This document shows positions 1 through 9,200 of a stretch of 39,374 nt of DNA, piece by piece. The number at the start of each line of letters is the position of its first letter. Position 1 is the first letter of the stretch. Origin of the DNA: a virus. The stretch spans positions 1 to 39,374 of IMG/VR virus record IMGVR_UViG_3300009593_000004; one strand, given 5' to 3'. Under the pieces are notes generated by a model that was given only the letters and a program-made list of their open reading frames with translations, did no database searches and was not told the DNA's origin. Both the position numbers and the translations under genes were made by a program.

Positions 1-123
1 ACTGGTCGTCATTCTGCTGCGACAAGAACTATTCAAGAACTTTTACGCCTAATGATGGAATGGGAGTTCGCTGGTTCTGACTTTGGCTCTACAGAACCTA
101 TGGTTGATGTTTGTAAAAACATG
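1..123. repeat. Left copy of 123-bp terminal direct repeat
   Basis: Identical base for base to 39252-39374. It lies inside an open reading frame that continues in the same frame across the join, so the simplest reading is a circular or circularly permuted genome linearised by the assembler. A true direct terminal repeat of a linear genome would cut this gene, which is less likely. Confidence 0.95.
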
Positions 124-330
124 CTTAAAGGTTTAGAAATGCCAGACGATGTTAGGGATTGGATTTGGACAAACGTTCCTCCTAATAAAGTTCAGAAGTA
201 TTTGGAAGGTAAAACTGACGCTCAGGTAGCAGAAGACCCTCCTGACATTTCTGGAACCATTGTTGAAGAATGGTTACTTCCTTTAATACAAAAAACGGCA
301 ATAATAGGCTTCATGCCGACAGGCTCATGA
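1..330 (+). CDS. C-terminal part of junction-spanning structural-region protein
   Basis: This frame is open from base 1 and ends at TGA 328-330. Joined to 38817-39251 it gives one 254-residue protein; this part supplies about the last 109 residues. They are acidic and helical, rich in Trp and Glu, with no motif I recognise. The stop overlaps the ATG of the 2OG oxygenase at 327 (ATGA), so the two are translationally coupled. An apparent start at 52 is an internal Met, not the true start. The place between collagen-like fibre and oxygenase suggests a virion, fibre-assembly or modification role, which is inference only. Confidence 0.8.
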   Translation, partial: TGRHSAATRTIQELLRLMMEWEFAGSDFGSTEPMVDVCKNMLKGLEMPDDVRDWIWTNVPPNKVQKYLEGKTDAQVAEDPPDISGTIVEEWLLPLIQKTAIIGFMPTGS

Positions 331-950
331 ACATAGAATTTCCACTAGGCAAGTGGGCAGGCGTAGGTGTTTGCGATGGGTTCGTTGATCCTGATATTTG
401 CGGCAAAGTTGATGCTACATTGACTGAGCATTGGAATGTTTTGTGGGATTCTAACATTCTTTCAGAAGGCAAATCCATGCTAGGAGTTGATCCTAGAATA
501 AAAAATTCTTCAGATATGGAACTTTCACCTAACATGGGCGAAGGTTTGTACAGTTTGGGATGGTTTGAAAACGAACTTCAAGAAGGCATCAGCACAGCAG
601 TCAATTATTATGTCAGCAAATATGATGGTTTGGCTCATCTGGCATGGCCTCTGCGTGATACAGGATTCCAAGTTCAACGCTATGAAGAAGGTCACGGTTT
701 TTATGCAGAGCATGTAGATGGTGGACCTTTTAATGAAACAAAAGGCAGATTTTTAGCGGTTCTTTTATATTTGAATGACGTAGAAGTTGGTGGCGAAACA
801 ACATTCACTAAGCATGGGCTAAGTGTTAAACCGAAGGCTGGGAGAGTTTTAATTTTCCCTGTCCATTGGTTGTATCCGCATAGAGGAGAGATTCCTTTAA
901 GTGGGCATAAAACAATTATTACAACGTTTATTGAACAAGAGGCGAGTTAA
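327..950 (+). CDS. 2OG-Fe(II) oxygenase, prolyl 4-hydroxylase-like
   Basis: A 207-residue protein of the 2-oxoglutarate/Fe(II) dioxygenase superfamily (2OG-FeII_Oxy_3 / P4H type). The iron triad is visible as H129-x-D131 (AEHVDGG) and the distal H185 (YPHRGE), with K195 (GHKTIITTF) placed to bind 2-oxoglutarate. The double-stranded beta-helix core covers roughly residues 110-203. The family couples 2-oxoglutarate decarboxylation to hydroxylation of protein side chains or small molecules. I chose ATG 327 because it overlaps the preceding stop and removes an unrelated N-terminal extension from 270. The gene lies two genes after a collagen-like fibre, so fibre proline hydroxylation is an attractive but untested role. 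Such oxygenases also occur in other aquatic phages with unknown targets. Confidence 0.88.
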   Translation: MNIEFPLGKWAGVGVCDGFVDPDICGKVDATLTEHWNVLWDSNILSEGKSMLGVDPRIKNSSDMELSPNMGEGLYSLGWFENELQEGISTAVNYYVSKYDGLAHLAWPLRDTGFQVQRYEEGHGFYAEHVDGGPFNETKGRFLAVLLYLNDVEVGGETTFTKHGLSVKPKAGRVLIFPVHWLYPHRGEIPLSGHKTIITTFIEQEAS

Positions 951-1150
951 TGTCTGCTTCTAAGATAATAACGGCTATTACTGCTTTAATAACTGCAATT
1001 GGTGGTCTTTTGATTGCTATAAATACGTTTCTTGGCGATTCTGAGCAGGCTCCTCAGCCGATAACTCAGATAATCATCCAAGAAATTGGAGATTACCAAC
1101 AGTTCGTAGATGATACAGACCTTGAATATTATCAGGACATGAAAAGGTAA
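950..1150 (+). CDS. Small membrane protein, possible holin or spanin-like
   Basis: A 66-residue protein whose start codon shares one base with the oxygenase stop (TAATG). Residues about 5-28 form one hydrophobic segment rich in Ile, Ala, Leu and Thr. They are followed by a polar acidic tail ending in DMKR. This single-span, N-terminal anchor layout fits small phage lysis or membrane proteins. No family motif is visible. It lies directly before a second small membrane protein, so the pair may form a holin/antiholin or other membrane complex. Function is inferred from topology only. Confidence 0.6.
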   Translation: MSASKIITAITALITAIGGLLIAINTFLGDSEQAPQPITQIIIQEIGDYQQFVDDTDLEYYQDMKR

Positions 1151-1152
1151 TT

Positions 1153-1380
1153 ATGGGTGCTGAATGGATTGGAGCATTAGGTTTAATTGGAGCAGCGTTG
1201 ATTAGTGGTGTGTTTGGCTTTTTTGCGAAACGTTTTAAGAAAGAAAATGAAATTCAGCATTTGTCAACTTCTTTGCAATTAAAAGGAATTAGCGAAGATG
1301 TAAAAGAACTGCGCGATGACGTAAAAGGAGTAAGATCGGCTCAGCAACGCCATTTGGAATGGCATGCGGGAAAGGAATAA
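1153..1380 (+). CDS. Small membrane protein with coiled-coil tail, holin candidate
   Basis: A 75-residue protein. Residues about 5-24 (starting near EWIGALGLIG) form one glycine-rich membrane span. A basic stop-transfer patch KRFKKEN follows, then an amphipathic helix of about 40 residues rich in Lys, Glu, Asp and Arg. One N-terminal span plus a charged coiled-coil tail resembles several small phage holins. It starts two bases after the preceding stop and belongs to the same late operon. The amidase gene is 10 kb away, which weakens the holin call; an anchor for the ejection apparatus is an alternative. Confidence 0.6.
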   Translation: MGAEWIGALGLIGAALISGVFGFFAKRFKKENEIQHLSTSLQLKGISEDVKELRDDVKGVRSAQQRHLEWHAGKE

Positions 1381-1382
1381 TA

Positions 1383-1520
1383 ATGGATTTTACCACTATC
1401 TACGCAAATTTATCTGAAAGAGGTCGCCTTGAATGGGATTTAGCAGTATTACGTACTGAAAATGCTCTTTTGAAGGCCCAACAGTCGTCCGAATCGGACG
1501 ATGGGACATCTCAGGCTTAA
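1383..1520 (+). CDS. Small helical protein of unknown function
   Basis: A 45-residue frame, ATG 1383 to TAA 1518-1520, filling the gap between the second membrane protein and the next virion gene. Residues 9-33 (SERGRLEWDLAVLRTENALL) predict one amphipathic or coiled-coil helix, followed by a Ser/Asp-rich tail. Short late phage proteins with a similar RGRxEWDLAV element are familiar to me, but I cannot name a function. Two-base spacing to the gene before, and no competing frame, support it as real. Confidence 0.6.
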   Translation: MDFTTIYANLSERGRLEWDLAVLRTENALLKAQQSSESDDGTSQA

Positions 1521-1527
1521 CATTGAT

Positions 1528-1941
1528 ATGTCTTTAGGTGATTTTTTAACGGATGCTAAGAATCGTTCGGCTGCTGTACAAGCATACGGTTATGGCTTAA
1601 ACGATATTCAAAGCGCGCGAGATGATTTGAATCGTAGTGAGACTATGGGCCAATACAATATGGGCCAAAAATTTGATCAAGCGTGGCGGAAACTTCATGC
1701 ATCTTTTAATCGCCGTGGGATGATTAACTCAGGTATACGCAATCAGGCGGCTGGGCGTTTAGGGGCTAATCAGTTAATGGAGCAGACAGCGCAGGCTTTG
1801 GCTCTTTCAGATAAAAGGGCTGGTTTGGATCGTAAGCGTTTGGCTTTAGAGGAAGCGTTTAGTGCTTATCAGGGTGATGATGCTATTGCTGATGCTTTGC
1901 GTCGTTTGGCTGTTTCACAATCTTTGCAAGGATTGATATGA
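1528..1941 (+). CDS. Internal virion (ejection) protein candidate, short helical
   Basis: A 137-residue, almost wholly helical protein, rich in Ala, Gln, Arg and Asn, without Cys. I start at ATG 1528 (MSLGDFLTDA) because the upstream in-frame ATG at 1501 would overlap the 45-residue gene. Its stop overlaps the next start (ATGA, 1938-1941). A small helical protein followed by a mid-sized Gln/Ala-rich protein and a giant protein mirrors the order of podovirus ejection proteins (T7 gp14-gp15-gp16; P22 gp7-gp20-gp16). The assignment rests on order and composition, not on a motif. Confidence 0.55.
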   Translation: MSLGDFLTDAKNRSAAVQAYGYGLNDIQSARDDLNRSETMGQYNMGQKFDQAWRKLHASFNRRGMINSGIRNQAAGRLGANQLMEQTAQALALSDKRAGLDRKRLALEEAFSAYQGDDAIADALRRLAVSQSLQGLI

Positions 1942-3272
1942 CTACGTATAATACCTTTGCCTCTCCTCAAAGTGATCCAAATAATCCAAATACTGTTGAT
2001 GCCAATAATATCTCATGGTGGATATATCAAGACCGTCTAGCCCAAGAAGCACGAAATGCAGAGTCTCACATTGAAAGCCCTGAATTACAAAGAATCAGCA
2101 CTGATGCGGATGGTAATCTAGTTCATCCATTGGCAGCAGCATCCAACAATGCCAATAGTACTAAATCAAGTTACGTGCCCACAGGTGGTGGTTTTGATAT
2201 AGCGTCGTGGATTAAAAATTATCAAAGTCCTTCTATGTCGTTTGATCAACAGATCAAAGACATGTATGGCGGTTTACGAGATGACGCTAATGCTGCAAGT
2301 ATCTCAAGATTAGAGGCTATTGCTGAAGCGGCTGGTATAAGGGGAGAGGAAATTACTTCTGCGCTAGGTGTTGCTACTGACAGATTAGGTGAAACTGAAT
2401 CGGGTCGTATTGATCAAGTTAGAGCGCTTCAAGCGCGTCAACAAGATCGTCAAAATCAGATGATGGCTAGTCAAGCGCTGAGGGAAAGCCAGTTGGCTCA
2501 AGTCGCTGAATCTCAAGGTGGCGGTGGTCGTCCTGAGGTTGCTGCTGTTCAGGCTTTAATGGGTGGACAGATGGATTCACAGATGGCTTCAAATCAGTCT
2601 TCTTTTGACAGGTTGTCTGCTATAGGCGACATGGCTGCTGCTGATAGAAGTGCTTCTTTGGGTGGTTTAGGTGTTGAGGCACGAGATGCTTTGGCTGGTG
2701 ACCGTTTTGCTCAAGAAAATCAGGCTGCTGCAGCGTTAGAATCGCTTCTTTCAAATATTAGCAGCGGTGAACAACAAGCGTTATTAGCGGAAGAATCGTG
2801 GCAACGCGATCAAGGAGTTGCTCTTGATGCTTGGAAACGTAATGCGTTACTTCAAGATATGACTCGCCAACAAGCACAGGCGGCTGCCGCTTCTCGTCAG
2901 GCTCAAGCAGAGGCTAATCGCCAAGGGCAAATAGATGCTGCTAACGCAGCCCTTGGCCAAATCTCAGAATTTGGACAATTTGACGACTTTATGAGTCTTC
3001 CTCCTGCTGTTCAGCAAGGAATTGTTGGAAAGATGTTCGCTCCTCAACCTCCTACTGCTGCAGAGATCATGGCTGGCTATAACCAAGATGCTCTTGCTAA
3101 AGCCTATTCGGACCCAACAGTTGCTCACATTATTGATTTGATAGGAGCAGGCCATGAAGTTTCTAACTATGTAGAAGATGCACATGGTTTAGGTAATTCT
3201 GAATATTCGTTCAGTTTAGAGGACATACAAGAAGCAATATGGGCTGCAGCGCACATTGATCCAAACCTATAG
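1938..3272 (+). CDS. Internal virion (ejection) protein candidate, Gln/Ala-rich
   Basis: A 444-residue protein with a polar, Asn-rich N terminus (1-70) and a long helical middle (about 90-335) very rich in Gln, Ala, Arg and Ser. It includes a short poly-Gly stretch (SQGGGGRPE, near residue 195) and a stretch of QAQAAAASRQAQAEANRQ type near 315. A more globular C terminus follows. There is no signal peptide, membrane span or catalytic motif. The composition and place before the giant virion protein fit an ejected core protein such as T7 gp15 or P22 gp20. It overlaps the preceding gene by four bases. Confidence 0.55.
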   Translation: MTTYNTFASPQSDPNNPNTVDANNISWWIYQDRLAQEARNAESHIESPELQRISTDADGNLVHPLAAASNNANSTKSSYVPTGGGFDIASWIKNYQSPSMSFDQQIKDMYGGLRDDANAASISRLEAIAEAAGIRGEEITSALGVATDRLGETESGRIDQVRALQARQQDRQNQMMASQALRESQLAQVAESQGGGGRPEVAAVQALMGGQMDSQMASNQSSFDRLSAIGDMAAADRSASLGGLGVEARDALAGDRFAQENQAAAALESLLSNISSGEQQALLAEESWQRDQGVALDAWKRNALLQDMTRQQAQAAAASRQAQAEANRQGQIDAANAALGQISEFGQFDDFMSLPPAVQQGIVGKMFAPQPPTAAEIMAGYNQDALAKAYSDPTVAHIIDLIGAGHEVSNYVEDAHGLGNSEYSFSLEDIQEAIWAAAHIDPNL

Positions 3273-3284
3273 GCAGGTATTTTA

Positions 3285-6200
3285 ATGGCCTTTCCAAATA
3301 GGGCAGAACTTGCAGGAATGGTTAATCCTGCTGCTAAAACTGAAATAGACCTTGATGACATTGAACCTGTAGAAGTTGAACCTATAGACTGGGGGGACAT
3401 TGTTGGTAAACTTCCTGAAACGCCTGAACAGCCTGATAACAGTGGATGGACTTGGACTGAAGAACAGTTCACCAATGCTCAAGACCAGTATGTAGAATCT
3501 CAAATAGCGGCATTGGATTGGGAAGCAGAACAAGCGAAACCTTGGTATGCCAAAGGCATGATTGGTGTTACTTTAAACGCTCTTCAAAAACCTTTAGCAG
3601 CCACTACCTCTCTTCTCAAAGAAGTAACAGACATGCAGCAGGGGCAAGGATTTTCTTGGACAGATTTTAAAACCCAAGTAGACGAAAATTATACTTTCGG
3701 CAGGTACATTCACGAAGAAATGAACTGGATGGAAGATGTTTCTATTGGTGGCTGGAAACCTGTTGACAATATTGTCGGCTTTATCGGAGATGTCGCTTTT
3801 GATCCTTTGACTTTTCTCGGATTGGTCGGCAAGGGTGGAGCATTAGCAGGCCAGATCGCTAGAACAGGTGGCGCTGCTGCTGCTCGTAGCGTTATACGCA
3901 ACGGATCAGATGATCTTTTGCGTCGTGTAGCCGTTTATGGAGACGATGCTGTTGAAAATGCTGTTAAGAGATGGGCTAACGATCCTAGCGCTGCGATTAC
4001 TTTAAAGTCACAAAATCCTGCCGTAGGTGATGTTGTATTCAAATTAGACGACGCTGTCAGAAGCGAAGTTAACTTTATTCGTGAAATGGGCGCTAAGTCT
4101 CGTCCTTCTCAAATTAGTGGCCCTGATTTAAATCGTATTGGTGATATTTATGGCAGATATGGTTTGGATCGTAATGGTTTAAGCGCTCTTGATGATGGCT
4201 TTACCAAGGCTTGGTTTGAAGCGGGGGAAAAGGTTGGTTGGGAATTCGGAATAAAAATGCCGTTTACAGGCATGGTTGGTAGAGGAATTTACAACAAGGT
4301 GGCCAAAAGAATAGGCAGAGCGCCTTCTTATGAGCCAAAAACTTTGTTTAAACTTGTTAGTTCGGATACAAGGGCTGGTGACCTGTTTATCAGGTCACCT
4401 ATGACTGGTGCGAGATTGGCTGGCCGTAAAGCCACTACTGGTTTCCATAGAGTTACTGGTAATGCTTTTAATGGTCGGGCTGGAGTGTTTAAACAAACAA
4501 TCGCTGAAGGTGCTGGAAGGCATGGCGTGGCAAAAGTTCTTCAGGCAAAAGAGGGTTTATTGGCTGTTGGGCGTGGTGCCGCTAAAGGCAGGCAGGCTGA
4601 AGTTGCGGCTACTCTTCGGGCCAGTGAAACATTTAGGGCTGCTAGAAGAGAAGGTCTTGACGAAACCGATATTTATCGTGCGATGGGTGGTGATACGGAG
4701 GTTCTTGGCCGTGTTACGCCTGAGTTGGCTGAAGATTTAGGTGTAGTCATGGATGATTTAAAAACTATTTTCCATGACATGGCTGGGGAAGAATTTATTG
4801 GGGATGTCATTAATTATGTTCCTCGTATCCCTCAGCAAGAAGTTTTAGATTATCTTGCAAAAAATGGTGGTCTAGGCAGAGTTCCTAGAAAATTTGGGCA
4901 TACGAAGGCTGGGCCTGAGATGCAAAGAACTTATTTGTCTCCTAGCGAGTTTAAAGAAAAAGCAAGACAATTTGGTGGGGATCGGGCAAAGACTGAGGCT
5001 GCAGGTTTTTCTGATGAAATACTTGGACACAAACTTTATGATATTGGTGAGATAAATCCACGAACTGGACAAGCGGCTTCATCAGTTGAGGTGCAAATTA
5101 ATGAAATATTTAAAGATTTAGACATTGGTTACGAAATGTTTTCCGAGAATGCATCTGTCGCTGTCGGTTCTTACATCAAAGCAATGTCTAGACGTGTCAC
5201 AGAAGTTCATGCTGAACATTTATTAAAGCAGACAGGACAGTTTCAGCCTCAGTGGTTGTATCACCATAAGCCTCCAACTGAAGGGGTGCGTGGTGCTGTT
5301 CAGCAACTTAAAAGATTGGAAACTAAAAGAGCGATTGCTTGGAAGCGTTTAACTCAAGCAACTGCTGATGAAGTTATTGCTGGAAAAGGTGCTGAAGTTG
5401 CTGCGCTTAAAGCGCGTAGATTGAAACTTCAGGAGGACCATAATGCTGCTCAGGCAAAAGTCGCTAAAGCAGAAGCAGAGTTACAAGCAAAATCTGAGGA
5501 ACTTATTGCAAAAGATGTGACTATTCAAGAAATAGAAGCAGAGTTAGCAAAATTAGATACCAGTAAAAATATTATTGCTGCTGAAGCGGAGCGTCAGGCA
5601 ATCGCTAGGAAGTTGTCAAAAATTTTAACGACAGAAGATAGTGCTGATCTATTTAGACATATGCATGATCGTGTTCGTGCTATTTCTGTAACTCAAATAC
5701 GTATTCAACAAAAGTTGTCATACTATTTTAATGACTTAGATGAGGCTTACGAAATTATAGGGCGTATAGGTAGGGGAGAAGTTGAAGATGGTGCTGTAAC
5801 CACTTCAAGAGGTGTCTATCAGGTAGATGAGATAGAAGACACTGTCGCTAAAATAATGGATGAGTTCGCTGATGATCCTTTAGCCGATTGGATGGTTTTA
5901 GACGAATATGATGCGTTTTTAGGAACTCAACATGTTCAAAACCCTTCAGAGGTTGGACATAACGTTCAAGGTTTCATGTCTGTTTTAGAAGGTTTTGATG
6001 CGAAGATGGCTGACGCTATGCAAACGTTTGACACGATTGCTGGACATTATGGAATTGATGCTGTTGGCGGTGTTGCACCTACTCCTAAAAGGATTAGGGA
6101 TGCAACAAAGAATGTTAAAGAGCGAATAAACATGATTGGGAAAGACGACATTTTAGATGATCTTTCTCCTGAATTGTTAGCAGATTTAGATGTTTATATT

Positions 6201-9200
6201 TCTTCTCTAGGTTCAAGTCGTGTGGCTAATGCTTTAAGGCCAGATAATAATTTGGATCGTTTTTTGAAGGATGCTAAAGAGGCTTTAGAGAGAAGATACA
6301 ACTATTTAGATGATGTGGTTGAGGGTTCTGACATAGGAAGCACAAAAATAGATGTTTCTGATGGAATAGGTGGCTCTATTGAAATCAATTTCGCTGATTA
6401 CGTTTATTTTAAATCATTGAAAGAAGAACTTGAAGCAGGCATTCACAGTGTTATGCCTGTTCACCGTACAAGCATAGATGAGATTCTTCAAAAAGGAACT
6501 TTGATAAAGTCTTCTGAGGAGTTAGGTGGAACTTTTAATGGCGGATTATACAGTTACAACAATGGTGGAAAAATTGAAAACGTTTATGTTAAAGAATATC
6601 CCAATGCAAGTCAGGCATATGCTGAGTCGGCTGCTAACGCTCTGTATCGTGGCATGGGTCTTGATGCTCCTGCTTCGTATGTTTCTGTTGGAGTGGACGG
6701 AAAAACTTTTCACATTGCTCCTTGGGTAGATGGAAGCACTTTAAAAGAAATTGATGATGTCAGCGAAGGAGTGATCAGCGCTGCTATTGAAAGTAGCGGA
6801 AAGAATGCCGTAGAACCTTTTGAAGGTTTACATTATGGTGTTGATGAAGGTTTACAAGTCAGGGCTGCAGTAGAAGAACCTATTAATATTCCTGATTCGT
6901 TTTACAACAGTAGAGGTCAGAAGGCTGCTCCTTCTGGCGAAAACGCTATCAGGCCTTACACTACTTCAGAAATTACTCACATTTTAAGACTGCGTCGTGT
7001 TGAAACATCAGCGTGGGATGATGTACTAGATTTAGGCGGTGGGGCTGCTAAGGGAAGCACCAAAAATAGAGATATGGTAGCGAACCCTACTAGGGGTGAA
7101 GACGCTGCAGCAAGGGAACTCGGTGTACAAGGAGAATTTACTCCTCTTTCAGATGAATCGTTAAATTATCATGTTCTAGTAGAAGGCGGTGAGGAATCAA
7201 TGATTACTTCAACGTTCAAGGTCCACCATGACGATGCACAGGTTCCTGTAAATCCTTATCATTATGATGGCACCCCTCCTTCTATGATGGATTGGGACCA
7301 GAAACTAATTTTGGCCAGAGATGTCTATATTCACCCAACGACAGGTGATGTCATGGTGATGTCTGACAATCCTGCTCAATGGCGGGGTTGGGACCCTCAG
7401 GACCCAGCCATTGCGCGAGAAGGTCCTGACGGACCACAACCACTTTTCCCAGAACATTATAACGGTCTTATTTTTCCTGAGCATCTTCCATATTTAATTC
7501 CAATTGCTAAACGTCAAACTTGGAGAAGTACAAGAAAACCTCTTGGGAGGGTACTCCAACAGGGTGAAGTTGCTGATCGTCTTGTCGGCTTAAATCCTGT
7601 TGAAAATCTTTCTGACGTTATGGTCAGCAATGCTGGTACTCGTATATCACGTATAGATACTGGTAATGCTTTCGGTTACGGCTCTGTAAAAGCGCCTAAA
7701 CAGACAAGGAAACCTGTTACTGACGCTAAGGGCCGTTCATATTCCCCTTTGAGAATGGGGAATGCAAAAGCGCAGGTTCAAAGAATGATTCATTTGAGAA
7801 CACAACATGGCGGATGGGAAGAGTTTTTAAGAAGAGAAGTTAGGGGAATCCCTGAAGAAGATATCAAAATTCTTGCTACTCAATTAGAAGGAGCATCTGC
7901 AAGAATGGCGGAAGAAGCAGGACTTCCTTATCCTAAAATTGATGAATTGGCGGAGGCTAAAAATCATCTTATAGTCACGCATCGTACCTCTAGTGGTTTT
8001 TGGGGTAACAGTTGGAGAGGAGACGGCCATGAAAACCACCAATTTATCTTTGACCCGCGCATAACTGGGTATTCCAATCATTCATCTGTTACCCATTGGC
8101 CTGACAAATTTGGAACAAATTTCACTTCAGGTGATGTGAACTATGCATTGGGCGGATCAATAGGCGGCGGTGCAGTGGATTTAACTGGAGAACATTTTGT
8201 CAGAAGACTTGAGTCTTTTAAGGACCATGCATTAGCAGATGGAAGTGGAAGAACACTTGGTGATTTACCTGAATTTCAAAACGGTGAACTGCAGCGATAT
8301 TTGAGAGAAGAGGCTGAAGTAATACGACAAGCAAATCCAGAAATCTTAGAAGGTATTGAATCAGGGGCGTTAGAAATTAGAAGACGTGCAAATATGCCAC
8401 TCAGGGTAACAAAATACGATGACATTGTAATACTTGATCCCAAAACTGGCCAGCCTATGTCAATGAATGATATAGCCATTGATGAAGGCTGGCCCTTAGG
8501 TCCTAACTTCCAACCTACTGTTAAGGCTGAACTTGAATTAGAACACATTAATCAAATAAAAGTTTTTGGTTCACATGACCCTACTTATGTTCAGAATCAA
8601 ATGTTGGTTGAAAGTGACGAAATTTCTCTTGTGGAAGCAATGGGAAAGCAATCTAGGGAAGAATACAGTATGGGCGGCAACCCTACTCAGGGTGGCACGG
8701 ATTTGAAGACCTATCCAGATGGAACTGCATGGAAAGCATACGATCCTGATAACTCTATGCTTCATACACGACAAGCGATGAATGAAACTTGGGTTGATAT
8801 GGGTACAAGGATAAGTGACGACACTTTTGAATTGTTGATGATGCATCACGAACGGACGTTGAAAGAATTAAAATTAGCGTATAAAGAAAACAAAATCTCA
8901 GCGAATTGGATACCTATGGTTAGGTATGAACGAATGGTCAATACTGTTCGTTTATACAAAGATTTAGAAAATGTATCAATGGTTACTGACGTTTTAGAAA
9001 CTCCTACAGAGAGGTTACTGTTTGCTTCTTGGTTAAGTGAAACCCCGCCAAAGAATGATTTAAATTTGGCAGGGCTGGATACTAATCCAAAGGCGATGGC
9101 TAGGTGGACAGAGGGGAGATTTTCTTCCACTTTTGTTGACGAGATGACCTCTGCTCAGAGAAGGAACCTTTTAAACGAATATCGTTTACAGTACGATCCA

